DNA of 64,000 bases from Calliopum simillimum (GCA_951812925.1 OX638370.1:110498897-110562896); one strand, 5' to 3'; counted from the first letter of the stretch, positions 43,835 through 57,600 are shown. Translations and numbers: made by a program. Notes: generated from the sequence alone by a model not told the origin.

Positions 43835-46800
43835 CCGATTGAGCGAAAATAGTGCTGTAATGAACTCAATTTGCCGATAGCTGGTGTGTAGCCTTCGGTG
43901 CCCGGGGTTCGTATACAAAATTTATTCCTGCCAAGGAAAGAAACACTTCACAATTTTCACTGGCCTTATTTCACTGGTTATTATGGTAAGATTTGACAGT
44001 TGGCACTCACTGTCTCAGGACCAGGGTTGCTGCTGCACGCGATTATCATGCGAATCTCGTCCAACTGTTTACCAAGCGGTTGCACGATAGTTTGTCAAGC
44101 CCGTTGGATACGATTGTCCTTAAACTACCTATTTTCTAAAAATAATTTGTTTTAAATTAATTCCAGGCTTATTTAACTAGAAATTCATTACTTATATTAG
44201 TTCTTTAAGTGCAAGTAAAAGATGTGGACGCAAATGAGGCTTCCGATTTGTGTCCTCTTATAATGCAGATTTTGCTTAAGAAAGGACTACCAAAAAAGTT
44301 GAACTCGTTGTTTCTTCACACCCAATTCAATAGCTTACAATGAAACAAATTCGACCACTTTCCCCAGAAAGATTTGGACGTATAAATGTAAATTTGACGC
44401 AAGCATATGTTACAAATGTTAACTTGGTAAAAAATGTATATTTGCCAATCGCAAGACATGCAAAAGATCTTTTAAATAAGATGAAAAATAAAGCAATAAA
44501 TTTAAAAAAATATACAAAAAAATTTCGCAATTAAATAGAAATTTTAAACTGGATTAAAAATTACTGCACGTACAAATTTTTTTATAAGTTCAACTTAAAC
44601 TCCTGTTAGTGCAAAGAAAGAAAGTGAACAAATTCTAATAAATCTGATCTCACTTTTGCCCGCTGTCATGACATAGTGAACTCTTTTTAGAAAAAACAAA
44701 AAAAAAAATTGTAATAAAAAATTGCCATTTATAAAAAAAAAAAAATAAATTATGACCGCTAGAAGTCAAAGTTACTACCAAGAAGTTGGCAACAAAGCAA
44801 ATTTACGGACAACAACGCGTGTCAATTTGCTGAGTGACTGACATTTACGAGCAAATAAAACCAATTTAAATATTTAAAATTCACACATTCATTCATTCGT
44901 TCATTCATTTGTACATTTCACTGCCAACTCACTGCGCGCATGCGTGCGGTACGTACGCGCAGGTGTGAATTTGTGTGTTTTTCAACGCATTAGCTTGCAG
45001 AAGCAGCAGCAGAAAGATGGTGAGATGCTTTATTGCATGCTCTATTTGTAGCTGCTGCGCAAGCGTACAGTGAACTTTTGCTGCTGCTGTGTGATGATGA
45101 CAATGAGTTTCTTTTTGCTATTTATTTATTGTCTTAATTTTTCTTTTTATTTCATTTTATGCAAAAGATTTTACTTTCAACAAATTGAATGTAAATTGAA
45201 GAATAATAAAGAAATTCATCCATCTACTTGTCACACGTTTCATGCTGTACACATGCATACACAGGGTTGCCAAAAATGGTCAATGTGTGAGCCACAGAGT
45301 AAGACCTAAATCAGATTTTGTAGCAGTCAAAATTTATTGGTTTTTTATAAACAAATGCTCATTTGAACTGGTTCTAGACATGATAATTTCTTCCAGAAAT
45401 AGAAGCCTTCATGTTCGAAGATAAAGAATCCATTAAAACATTTTTGTGCACGACCTTATGGTAAATGATATTAAATATTGTTTGGCGCCGCGCAAAGTGC
45501 GTGCAGCGCATTGCTTTACATTACTTTAATCTTGGGATAAACCACATGATTTACTATACAAAAGTAAATCTGTTTCTGTCGAGATTTATTTTAAATCTGT
45601 GTATAAATCCAGTATGTTGTCTATTTTCGACCAATTCGCACCTCTGAACTTTGACAACTGGCACTAAATGTCGTGAAAACAAAGTAATTGGAAGATAAAT
45701 ACTAGACGATAAGGAAAACTAACTTTAATTTTCCCGCTTATGGCATTTACTGTCAAAAATAAATCCCTTTTGGTCGATGGAAAGAGCTAGGATTTAACGA
45801 TGGGATTTGTAGCTCCATTACAGCTAAATCTCCCTTGGAAACGTAGTATAAATTCATATGTACCAAAACAGCTTAATTCAACGTTTCTAACGAAAATTTA
45901 TAAATGTATAAATCTCCTCGTTAAGTCCTACCCATTTATACCAGCCGCAAGAGATTTAGTTTTGACAGGAAATTGTCATAAGCGCAAAACTGAAAGTTGT
46001 TTTTCCTTCTCTTCTTTATATTTATCTTCAATTTGCTTTATTTTTAATGGCATTTGTTTATGTTTTGATTTTTTGTTCATGCCAATTGTCAAAGTTAAAG
46101 GGTACCACTTGCTCGCAAATAACCAAAAACGCTGATTTTAAATAACTTTCTTCAGAAATAAATTTCTTTTGTATGATAAATTACGTGATTTGAGCCGAAA
46201 TTTAGAGCTTAATCTCGAAACAGCCGTAAATCAGCTCATAAACCTCCTGTGGAAATGTAGTATTACAGACAGACTGACAGATGACAATACAGACAAAGCA
46301 TAAAACAAATATAAAAAACGAATCTATAAACTAATACGCAAGAAAAAAATTTGTACCACCTTTTTTACTATGTTAGAAATGGAGCATGACTTTGAATTAT
46401 ACTTCACTAGAAAAGTATTTGTGTGTAAATGTGCACAAAGTTAAAATTATTTTAATATTTTGCCATTAAACCAGATTAAATTAAATGCAAATTTTTCAAT
46501 ATTAAAAACGACGAAATGCGCGATCGCACAGAGCTGAAAAGAGAATACAGCACAAAGAGAAAGACAAAAAGCTGACTGACACTAACTTCGTTTTTTGTTT
46601 TCTTTTCGTTTCAAATTTGTCATTGTACCAGGGATCATAATGAGCTTTTCTATTATGTACCAAATAGCAAAAAAAAGTACTAAAACTGTTCAAATAGTAT
46701 CGAAATTATTTAATAAATTTGTGGTAAAATTCTGAGCATCGATTCTAGTAATATCAAATATTTATGCAAATAGGAACAAAAAGAGAAAATACAGAAATAT

Positions 46801-47665
46801 AAAATGAATTACAATCAAAACCCAAGTGAAAAATAAACAAAAAATTTGACATACAAACTGTCAGTTAAATAAGAAAAATAGATTAGAAAATCATATAGAA
46901 AGACATTTAGAAAAAATACAGAAAACAATGAAAACAATTGCAAAAGATATTTAAAAACACAGATCAAAAGTCAAACATATTGCGAAAACTAGATAATTAA
47001 ATATTTTACTAATGCGCCAAACCACATAATTAAAGCTTTGCATGTTGCAATTCTCTCTACAAACTCTACATAGATCTGGCAACCCTTACTTAAAGTGCTA
47101 TATTATTTACTGAAGCCTGCAGCATTTATTTGCAGCGTCCAGCACTTTATCGGACGTTACTGTTTGACGTTGATGTTTATTTGTTTTAGCAGTTTATCCA
47201 ACTCCATCTACCTCCGTGTACACTATAATTTGTGGGTCAGGGCCATTTTTATGGCAACTTGATTTGGAGAAATTTATTTGCGCTTATTTTGGCTAAAATG
47301 TGCTTTTGGCTTTGTGTTTGGTCTGTTGGAATGATTGTTAATTTAATAAAAGTGTTGCATTCGTATTCAAATAGATTTTTGTTTTATTTTCTTTTACCCA
47401 CGTACTCGAACACTCTTACCAGTTAGTTAGACACTTTTGCTTTTGCTGTTGAATGTGCGTGTTGTCTCTGAAGGTTGAAAATTTTCTTTTGATTTTTGAA
47501 ATTTTCTTTTTTCCATTTTTCACTTGGCTGATAGTTATGTATGACTGTCACGTTGCTACCCATATTTCATTGTTTTTATTTTTATGCAGGCGTATTTTGT
47601 CAAAAACTTATGTTACGCATGGTTTCAGATGTCGAAAATACGACTTAATTTAGATAAAAGTTATT
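43835..47665. other. non-coding DNA with no recognised gene
   Basis: Many short open frames on both strands, none with motifs, splice context or homologues I recognise. A less AT-rich island at 44925-45065 contains GCGCATGCGTGCGG, GTACGTACGCGC and a CAGCAG patch. Confidence 0.4.
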
Positions 47666-47674
47666 GTTTATACG

Positions 47675-48060
47675 AGGGGTACTATTTGTATTTCGGGAAC
47701 TGGCAACACTAATGTCAATAGCTAAATCTGGCAACACCATAATAAAGTTTGACATTTTTTAGCATAAACGTAGTCACAACGTTTTGATATACAAGTGCTA
47801 TTTGTTTTGTTTACATTGAGTTAAGAAAATCAATTTGGCCAAAAAATGGAAATCTTAAGAGAAGGTTTTCGTTGGATAATTTTTCACAACTTTCGACATG
47901 GATTATCTCAACAAGGATGTGTCAATGAACTCAGTTCTTTGTATGGCGATATAGTGTCGCATCGCGTTACGCGAATACGCTCGATCATAAACGCAGAATT
48001 GGGTGACAGATCTTCACTTTTAATCTGTTCATCAATTTTTCAACTATGTCAGTACTGAGT
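47675..48060 (+). pseudogene. truncated mariner-type element with N-terminal transposase fragment
   Basis: ATG at 47846 opens MEILREGFRWIIFHNFRHGL and then SQQGCVNELSSLYGD, a mariner-type helix-turn-helix start (REGFR...GxSxxxC). It loses similarity after about 55 residues and stops at 48056-48058. Upstream ACGAGGGGTACTATTTGTAT and TTCGGGAACTGGCAAC look like a mariner terminal repeat. No catalytic domain remains. Confidence 0.6.
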
Positions 48061-48423
48061 TTTTTTTTTGTCTAAGCTGCCAACCAATTTCTTAATTTGA
48101 AAAGTTCTCGAAAACTAAAAAACTGCAAGTTTTTCACAAATATATTAAATTGTTAATGATGATATATCAAGCAATTCAAGCTCAAATAATTTTGGTACTC
48201 CATATTTTTAATCAACAAAATACAAGGGACAGACGCACTTTCCTAATTCGGGTACGCGAAGCTCAATCGATGACGTCTTTTCAAAATATATATAAATTTT
48301 CTTAAGAAAGAATACATTAATCTGAATAAGAACTTATGATTTATAAATCATTTTTATTGTTTTAGCTTACTTTAATGTCGAAATTTAGAAAATTTTCTTC
48401 AAAAAGAAAAATCATCTAAAATA

Positions 48424-48938
48424 CAAGGTGTCCCAAAAGAAAGGTTTTATTTGTATAGCTTTATGCGTGAACGCAAAGATTCCGAGGCGCGCAGTTGGTA
48501 TATCAATTGATAGCCTGGCTTTTGTGAATTTAGTCGCTATGGAACGTTTCTCGGAAGTGGACTGTGCGTTGTGAGTGCAAGAGATTTACAAAAACCGTGA
48601 TTCGGTGACTGCCATTTTTTGCCATTCTTGATCTCGGTCTCTTCAAATTTTTTATCTTTTTTCGAATGAGAGTTATGCTAAGTAACTTATTAAAAAGGCA
48701 AAAGCCTCAAAAAAAATATCCAACACGAAATGGTAGCCATCACAGAGTCTACCCGCCGAGCCGTCATATGATATTTTATTGTTCGAATAAATGAGTGCCT
48801 TAAGCGTGTGGGTGTTTAAATTTCGATGGTATAATTATTAAGAAATAAATTCCCAAATAACTAATAAACACATTTTCAATAGATGTCCCACTATTTTTTT
48901 ATTTTAAATATGTATAAACTTTCTTTTAGGACATCTTG
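48424..48938 (+). mobile_element. mariner-like MITE, about 515 bp
   Basis: Ends CAAGGTGTCCCAAAAGAAAG and CTTTCTTTTAGGACATCTTG are inverted repeats next to TA. A MERFSEVDCAL...QEIYKNRDSVTA segment from about 48539, with one stop, resembles the first residues of a transposase. The rest of the coding region is gone. Confidence 0.7.
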
Positions 48939-49235
48939 CATAATCATATACCATTGGACTAAACATAACAATGACATGTAAACGATATATAAATGGGCAA
49001 AAATCATTATTAAAGTTAACAAATTATATCCTAATTAATTCATTCATATAAGAAACTTTTTTTTTTTTTTTTTTGATTAGAAATCGTCGATCGCCACTGA
49101 ATAACTTGTACTCCAATTAGGTTACGTTTATTCAAATTTTCAACAACAGGGAGTGTTATTAAATATAAAATTAAGTAAATCATGCGCATAAGTCGTGTTT
49201 TATAGATTACTACTCTCAAATGCTTATAGCTCTAA

Positions 49236-52200
49236 TTAAGTAGTCCACACGAAATTTTGCTCCTGCTGTTGTTCTTCCGCTGCTACCATTCTCAATTGTT
49301 TCTTTTGCTCCAAACGATAATTTAAGACTTCCCATATAAAAACCGATATACTTAAAATAATACCCAATGCCCACATTACCAAAATACCAGCAAAATTTGA
49401 CATACCCATTGCTATTGGACCAAGTTCATCAAAATTAGGGTACATTGAAGCCTCTACACGATTCTGTATATTAACATTTAAATAATCGGAAACGATTTTC
49501 CATTCCCAAAATTTATCAAAACCCGATGAATGCCACAAATGAATATGATCATTGTAACGCTCTAAAAGTGGCCACAGGCGTGATACAAAAGCCACCGTAT
49601 AAGTATAGTAAATATCGTCCATCATTATTTTCAAACGATTCAAGGCAGGCTCAGTGAGAAAGTCCTCAATAGCAAAGTGACCTTAAAATTATAGTAATTG
49701 AAAGAAATATTCATAAACACGTGTTTCGATGTACATAATATAAGTATTACCAAATGGTAGACGCTCCAATGTAAAGCCTATATTTTCGGTAACAGCCAAT
49801 TGACGCATTTCATCAGTGGTATATATTTTAAAATTCTTTAAAATACTTAACATGCGTGGCTGCAGAAAAGAAATTGTATTTCACTTATACATACATAAAT
49901 ATAAACATCAAAATTTACACAGACTTACATCATCTGAATCTTCTATGGTTAAGACCCATGCTTCTGAATTGGCACCCCATTTCAATTGATATTTTACCAT
50001 GCCATCCAAAGAGTCAGCAACCTCTGCCAGACTAAGATTATCAAATTGATATTGATAATACATAAATAATGCTTAATTCTTATACATTATACCTTGGTAT
50101 AGTCAATATGCTGGCTAAACCACCACCATAAATACTTGTGATAATGATATCATTTAGAAAACATGCAAATAGCAAAACTCTAACCGATGACGACCTGACA
50201 TTTTCACTGCCCGATTGTGATAGAAACAGTTTAAACGTAGTGACGCAACCAAATTTCAAACTATTCAGCCAGGAACTCTCTTCAGAAGCTAAAATTTGCT
50301 CAAATTTACGCGTAAACACCAAACCCAAAATCTCCATGCCAAGACAGGCCATTACTGCTGCCCAGAGTGTTGGTTGAAAGGGATCAAGTGGCAGCAACCA
50401 GCTTGCAAGGCGTCTAGAAAAAATTAAAAGAAATTTTATAGTGTCATGAAATAACTAAAGTTTTGAGTTTCAGTTTTAAAGAGAATATATTTATGTATAT
50501 ATTTACTTTGGCGCAGGCACTAGACACGTTATGCCAGATCTTACTAAGTACATAGATAAATCCAAATATACGTAATCCACATACCTGAAAAAAGAAACAA
50601 TTTTTCAGAATACATCAAAATATTTATTTTAAAAATAAATAGCTAAATGAAATCTACCATAAATACATAGCACCCATGCTAATTTCAGCCTTGCGCTTTG
50701 CCACCATGCCCAATGCACCATCGCCAGTGCCATTTGGATAAATGACACCCCAATCATCATTTTCCGCTTCAAGAGTAAAAGAAGAAGTAGAAAAGTGTTT
50801 AATGAAAAGTGTATCCTTAAATACTTATATTCATAAATCTGGGATTTACATGTATCTATTTCCACTGTACAATTGTACTTTTCACAAAATGTCAACAACA
50901 CTATGGTCTCAGTGCCATCTACCAGCGCCATACCTTCAGCTGCATCACTATCATATGCTAAATCTCTGACGTTCTTATAGGAATCCTGAAATCATTATAT
51001 AGGGCGTAACCGATAAGTTTACGAAGCTGCTGGGAAGTGATAGAGGCGACTTAGATTAAGAAAAAATTTTACGTGAAGGAGTGTAAAATGTACCCTTGAG
51101 GAGTTACAGGGAAAAAACCGATTTTCTGACTTGTTTAAAAAATTTCTTCAATCACCCTAACTTTTTAGAGAAAATTTTTTGCTGTAAACTTTTAGCTAAT
51201 TATATGAGCTTTCTTAAACTGAATTTGGTTTATAAAGTTTAAAAGGATTTTGCAAAGTTTTGGACTTTTAAAGTTAATATTGAAAATTTTTGTTCCTACT
51301 TTTTGACTTTGTCGGTCGTTTTTGTATGAAAAAGATCTGATTAACATACACTTTTATAATTTTTTTTTTTAAATCCTCGTTAAATTTCCTTTAATTCGGT
51401 AGTACATTCATTATACCAATTTTTGAATTTGAGATAAAAAAAAAATACTTTTGTGTAACAACACACGCGTAATTCGCATGCGTTGCGCTGTCCTTTATCT
51501 AGCAAAGCCTTCAAACGAATTCTTCGTGAAAAGTAGTTTTTTCTGACCTCAAATGAAAAAGTTAGTATAACAAATGTACCACCGAATTAAAGGAAATTTA
51601 ATGAGGAATTAAAAAAAAAATTACAAAGCGGTATGTTAATAGAACCTTTTTCATACTAAAATGGCCGCCAAAGTCACAAAGTAGGAAACAAAATTTTAAG
51701 GTCCAGAATTTTGCGAAATCCTTTCAAACCCTAAAAACCAAATGCACTCTTAGAAAGCTCTTACAATAGGCTGAAAGTTTTCTTCTAAATGGTTTCTTCT
51801 CAAACGTAAGGGTGACCCAAGGAAATTTTTTTTTTGTAAAACAAGTTAGAAAATCATTTTTTTCCCTATAACTCCTCAGGTCACCTTTATCACCAACCAG
51901 AAGCTTTGTAACCTTATCGTTTACACCCCATATACATATTATAGCACTTAAATGGTGTTTCAATCATAAGACGTTAACTCACATATGTTAAAATCATATA
52001 TGGCTTATAATCGAATGCTGTCATCACAACTTCACGACCCATCAGATTGCCAGTTTTATCGGGAAATAAATTTAATGCAATTTCAAAGGTTTCTTCCTGA
52101 GCATTGTAACGATTCAGCAAATAAATTTCATCCTGTTGATCTGCGCGTTTACCAACAAATTTATTTGTCTTCAGATTGAACATGTGCGATGTAGAATTTT

Positions 52201-52896
52201 CCAACTCAATCAGTAATATATTGGGTTGATCTGTCAAAACAGACTTGATAAAGCTTTATAAATCAAAAAAAAATTGCACTTACCCTGATATAAATAATGC
52301 TGAAAATAGTCACTCCTTAAGAAATCCCGGTTGTAGCCAAAAATAAAACGATTATGCATAGAGCGCCATATGGAATACTTGCTGGCGTTGGTAAATGCCT
52401 CAGCAAAATGTGGTATATCATCTTGAAATACTAAAAAGCTCTAAAAGCAACAGAGATTTAAATGAAAAGACGAAATCAAATATTTTTCATTAAAAAGCTT
52501 AAGCCCGAATTTATTGCTGAAATTTTAACATTTTCATTTACCTCACAGTGTGATACTTCTATCGACATTGTTAACTTTTCCACTAAATCATCAAAATCGA
52601 CTTCATCACCAGTCAATTGTTCACGTTTAGCAGCAAAGTCAACTATATCACGCTTAAACGATTCTTCTAGTCTATTCTCCCAGATGCCTATTATTGGCTG
52701 ATAGTTGTGGTTTTCATACATTTGCAGCTGAAATTCTACATTATCATTCCATATAATGCAAATTGTTGTATCTGCTAGATAGTGATGTACTAGAGGAAAT
52801 ATTGCATTAATAATTGAAGAACTCAAAATCAAGTAAAATTTAATTTTTACTTATAAAATTAATAATACGACTCCAATAAAGTGCTTGCGAATACAT
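49236..52896 (-). CDS. ionotropic receptor (IR) 1, complete, 11 exons, 666 aa
   Basis: Exons, 5' to 3' on the minus strand: 52851-52896, 52542-52789, 52284-52440, 51983-52230, 50850-50985, 50658-50766, 50507-50584, 50093-50413, 49929-50031, 49751-49859, 49236-49681. All junctions are GT-AG and in phase. Start is MYSQALYWSRIINFI, supported by the matching exon of the tandem copy. Domains: N-terminal extracellular region 1-205; ligand-binding lobe S1 about 206-340 (NLMGREVV, FDYKPYMILTY, WGVIYPNGTGDGALGMV, YLWYVDYVYLDLSMYLVRSG); TM1 357-374; pore region about 395-412; TM3 420-444 with SIYGGGLASILT, the IR form of SYTANLAAFLT; S2 449-610; TM4 615-638; a short Gln/Glu-rich cytoplasmic tail. The usual S1 glutamate-contacting arginine is not visible, as in divergent IRs. 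These are ligand-gated cation channels of chemosensory neurons. Sequence style suggests the IR41a/IR76a/IR92a group, recalled rather than searched. Intron 4 holds a family A foldback. Confidence 0.92.
50998..51940. mobile_element. Foldback family A, full-length copy inside IR 1 intron 4
   Basis: Left end TATAGGGCGTAACCGATAAG, right end CTTATCGTTTACACCCCATA. Internal blocks match the 3406 copy (AAATGGCCGCCAAAGTCACA, ACCACCGAATTAAAGGAAAT, TGAGGAGTTACAGGGAAAAA). It accounts for nearly all of the 997-base intron between exons 4 and 5. Confidence 0.85.
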
Positions 52897-53165
52897 TGTG
52901 TATATTTGAAAATTTCTTACAGTTTTAATATTGAGTTTATCAAAAACTTGCTTTTATAACATTTTTGGTTTACCCTTTGCTGCCTAACTTTTGACTATGA
53001 TTAACCAATTTAATATTTATTGACCATATGAATTGCTAATTGTGTTTACTTTTTGTTCAATTTATTATTTGATTGTTCGCAAATTTTATTATTAAGCAAT
53101 TTTCAGTGAAAACATGATGTCCATTTAACATCGTTTGACTATAATTTGGAAATAAAAAATCGAAA
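52897..53165 (-). promoter_or_regulatory. upstream region of IR 1, conserved with IR 2
   Basis: The segment immediately upstream of the start codon shares ordered blocks with 61939-62165: TTATAACATTT...GTTTACCCTTT, ACCAATTTAATATTTATT against ACCAATTAAATATTTATT, and TGATTGTT. Conservation of the non-coding DNA either reflects the duplication breakpoint or preserved promoter elements. No specific factor site is claimed. Confidence 0.45.
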
Positions 53166-53389
53166 TTTAGTTTCGGTCTTTGGATTTTTGTAACAGCGCC
53201 AGCATTTTGAAATGCATTTTTAACTCATACATCGATGCATAAAAGCACAAATATTGTACATACATCCGAAAAGTTCATAGCGTCCAGAGTTATGAACCAT
53301 GAAAAAATTACCTTCTGTTTTCAAGCAAAAGACATAGTATTTTTACAGTGCATTCTCTCTGCACAGAAGATACTTACATTCCTGAAACT

Positions 53390-53640
53390 TCCAAAATTTT
53401 TCTTCAACCTTTCCCTGTCGACTTAATAAATAAAATTTTTTTTAAAAATGCGACCACAAATCCTTAGAGGTTTCGACACTCCTGACAGTTTCTAAGAATT
53501 TTCTGAGACCTTTCTTTGTCGACTGGTGCAATAAAATTTTTTTGAAAAATGTGGCCAGACTTTCCAGGGAGGGTCGGGAATACCCTTGATAGTGTCCAAA
53601 ATATTTCTTCGGTCCTATCGATTGGTGCAGTGCATGGTGT
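53390..53640 (+). repeat. tandem repeat, about 103-bp unit, 2.5 copies
   Basis: CCTTTCCCTGTCGACT, CCTTTCTTTGTCGACTGG and TCCTATCGATTGGTGCAGTG recur about 103 bases apart, with AATAAAATTTTTTT and TTCTAAGAATTTTCT-type blocks between. Confidence 0.6.
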
Positions 53641-53644
53641 TCAA

Positions 53645-54440
53645 AAAAGATATCTTAATGGGACGACGTAGGGTACCCTATTTTTGCTGAAATCAATAGT
53701 CCAAAATCTTCTGAGTAAAATATATATATGTATGTGACCTGGTCTATGAAAAGAGTGCTTATGTGTCAAAAAAAAAAAAAAATGTTCAAATTTTTTGCTA
53801 CACTTGGCGCGTTTTGCTTCATATATGGGACGTTTCAGGCTAACCGGATCATCTACATACCCAAAATATGGGTTGATGGATCTTGACGTTTGAGATATCA
53901 AAATGTATGCCTGGAAAAGAGCTTTCAAAAAATTGCTGGTGGAATTCAAAATTATAAAATGTAAATATATAAAATGGCGGCCGGAAGGTGAAAAAAAAAT
54001 CAAGTGTAAGGCAAAAAAAGGGTTCCAGAAAAAAAAAATACGCAACCTATTGGGTCGTTTTTTTTTTTTTTCAAATCAAACCTGAAGGATATCAATTAAT
54101 AGCTGGTTTGATTGGATGACAAAATCCAACATGGCCGTTCCAATATGGCGGTAAAAATTCAATATGAAGGATATCCTTATGGTTTTTGAGATATCGTTAC
54201 TTAAAAATGCTAAACACACTGTTTTTCGCTATTTTTGAAGCGATATAACAAGGCTAGGTTATTTTTAAACGTGATATGGTGGTTGAAAGTTTCAGCCTTT
54301 CTCTTCAAAAAGTAATACGAGGTGGTAAAGTTAAAATTCAGAAAGAGCACATCGAAATTTATAAAATAACTCATTTGGAAAAAATCGCAGAAAACTTTCC
54401 AGGTAACCTCATTTTATTCTCCCGAGTGACTGTATTATAC
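53645..54440. mobile_element. Foldback families: AATGGGACGACGTA copy and nested ATGGGACGTTTC terminus
   Basis: Starts AAGATATCTTAATGGGACGA (as at 20763). It contains ATGGGACGTTTCAGGCTAAC at 53827, related to the element at 17430. The end, 54180-54310, matches the inverted counterpart of 20935-21060 (GCTATTTTTGAAGCGATATA, GATATGGTGGTTGAAAGTTT). At least two families are interleaved here between the receptor genes. Open frames are poor. Confidence 0.5.
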
Positions 54441-54686
54441 CCGAAGCTCTCAAAAAAAAAAAAAATATTATACTATGATTATTAACTTTTTATTAATGGA
54501 TAAAAATTTTACCACAAGTACAATAAACTTCACTTTTTTAACTCAAGAATATACAAAACTTCAACATTTTGCGCCTAAGGCTGCATAGCTTTAATCAGTA
54601 TTGTAGCCTCTGCAAACTTTGGGCTTGATAGTATCACCGCCCTCAATTTCTTATATCTCAAGTTCAAAAGTACACCCGAAATCCTG

Positions 54687-57600
54687 TTACTGTTTCTTCA
54701 GTTGTTTCTTTTTGTCCAAACGAACACGTAACACTTCCCATATAAAAACCGAAATGCTTAAAACTATGCCCAATGCCCACATTACCAAAATACCAGCAAC
54801 ATTTGAAATACTTATTGGTATTGGCCCAAGTTCTGCAAAATTGGGAAACATTGAGGCGCCAATACGATTCTGCGTTTTGATATTTAAATAATCGGAAACG
54901 ATTTTCCATTCCCAAAATTTATCGAAACCCGATGAATGCCACATATGAATATGATCATTATAACGCTCTAAAAGTGGCCAAAGGCGTGATACATAAGACA
55001 CCGTATAAGTATAGTAAATATCATCCATCATTATTTTCAAACGATTCAAGGCAGGTTCAGTAAGAATCTCATCATATGCGAAGTAACCTTGAAATAAGTA
55101 AAATTAAATATAGAAAAAATGTTAACTAAACGTATTACCAAATGGAAGACGCTCTAAGGCGAAGCCCATATTTTCGGAAACAGCCAATTGACGCATTTCT
55201 TCAGTGGTGTAAACTATGAAATTATTTCGAACAATATTCATACGCGGCTGCAAGGAAAATGTTCATAACTTTAAAAAGTAGTTAGTTTAGTATATGAAAT
55301 TTTTAAGCGGTACTTACATCATCTGAATTTTGTATGGTAAAAAGCCATGCCGCTGAATTAGCACTCCATTTCAATTGAAATTTCACCATGCCATCCAAAG
55401 AGTCAGCCACCTCTTCCAGGCTAAGGTTTTAAAAATATGCTTAAGGTATAAAATTCTTTGGTGGCATAAGTATATTACCTTGGTATGGTCAATATGCTGG
55501 CTAAACCACCACCATAAATACTTGTGATAATGATATCATTTATGAAACATGCAAACAGCAAAACTCTGACAGATGTTAACCCAACATTTAAATTGGATGA
55601 TTGTGATAGAAAAAGTCTCAGCGTTGTCACGTAACCAAATTTAAAACTTTGGAACCATGAACTCTTTACGGAGGTTAAAGTTTTCTCAAATTGTCGCGTG
55701 AAAAGTAAACCCAAAATCTCTAAGCACAGGCTGGCCATTACGGCTACCCAGAGTGTCGGTTGAAAGGGCTCAAGCGCCAGGAACCAGCTTGCAAGACGTC
55801 TGAAAAAAGATGATCGCCATTTTAGTAAAAAAAAAAATTCAAATTTAATTATTATGTAATTATTATTCAACAATTTTCCTACATTTTATGAAATTTTCTA
55901 TAAATATTTTTCAGATTTTTTCACTTGTTCAAAGTTTTTCATGCATTTTAACAATTTTCGAGTTCTCACCTACCTAATACATTCTTAACATATTTCCGAT
56001 ATTTTTCATACATTTCGAGTTTTTAAGTTTTTAAAAAATTTTCGACTTCTTTTGATCTTTTTTCATAATTTCTCGACATTTTCAATCATTTTAGCCTTTC
56101 TCAATATATCTCTACAACGTTTACATTTGTATGTACATATCTCGAAATCTTGCATATTTCTGGACGTTCAGATTTCTTCGGGTTTTATTTCTTGGCTTTG
56201 AACAAAAAGTTTACGACTTCTTCAACATTTTTCAATATGTGGGTGAATGTCACGAAATACCGTAATTTCGGGATATGAAAATTTGAATTTGAAAAGTTAT
56301 TGAAATTTTCCAGTAACCGGTTGATTCCATCGTCTAGATCATAAGTAGTTTGAAAAACCCCTGAAATCTACACGATGTAGTAGTTGCATACTACTTCGCA
56401 ATTTCCAACACAAGAAATAAAAATATTGCAAAATCATGACGGAGGGGACACATGACGGAAGGGACACTTTATTAATGATTGAGTATTATGCACACACAGC
56501 TAATCGCCAACACTTGCTACCGAGCAGAATCTACTAAGTTTGACAGACTCTTCATTCCACAATGATGACCATGACGAAGGGGACATCGACTTTTGTCCCG
56601 AACTTTTGTCATTTTGTTCGACCGCAACAAGTACATGGGAACATTTGGAGATAATTCCTCTGTTGGGCTTGGTTTCTGTGTTTATGGATTTGAAAAAAAC
56701 CCGGCGCGGAAGCCCCCGAAGTCTAATGTCACCAGCGAGCATCGGAGGGTCAGAATTGGGCTTGCTCCACAAAAAAATCATATGTTCTTATGGACCTTAA
56801 ATCTGTTTACACGCAGAACATCAGTATAGTATTTTTTTTTTTTGCTACATCGAGCGTGGAAAAGATTGATTGACAAAAGGACCATGACGGAGGCGACATT
56901 TTCCGTAGTTTTCATGCGATTAAACTTTATCAGGACTTCTTTTTGATTCCGAGATTGCTAAAAATTTTATTTTTGAAACAATGTCATGTTGGGATGGTCG
57001 AAATTTTGCTTCAATCGCGCAATACACCCGTGGGACAGGTATTTTTCGGCATTTCGTGACATTCACTCATGTGATATTTTTCAATATTTTCAATATAACT
57101 CGATTTCAACCTGTTCAATATTTCTTGGCTTTCTTAATTGTGAGAACTTTTTTTTTTCTACAATATTTCAAAAATGCTTACCTTGGCGCTGGTACGAGAC
57201 AAGTAATGCCATTTCTTCCTAAGTACATGGATACATCCAAATAACTGTAATCTACATACCTGCAAAAAAAAAAAACAATTAAATCCTATCACAATAGACC
57301 GAAATACATATTTTTTTAGCAGTTGAATGAAATTTACCATAAATACATACCACCAATGGTGATTTCAGCTTTGCGTTTTGCCACCATGCCCAATGCACCA
57401 TCGCCTGTACCATTTGGATTAGCAATACCCCAATCATCAGTTTCAGCTGCAAGAGTGAAAAAAGAATAGAAAAATATTTAATAAAAACTGCATCCTTAAA
57501 TAGGGTAAGCCTAGTAGATTTGGCACCTTTTTTGTTGAACTCAAAAGGGTGCCATATCACCTGGAGGTGCCACATCTCCAAGACTTTCCCTATATTTGCA

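Noticed and set aside
45800..46135. 111-codon plus-strand open frame
   Set aside because: No domain, signal or membrane pattern I can defend and no neighbouring exon; left as non-coding.
31979..49200. DH-PH catalytic exons of the RhoGEF
   Set aside because: Looked for DH-type helices in all plus-strand frames; none found. The open frame at 44340-44534 is basic but not DH-like.
56500..56829. Overlapping frames on both strands in element E
   Set aside because: Inverted copy at 60080-60655 breaks these frames, so they are not under coding constraint.
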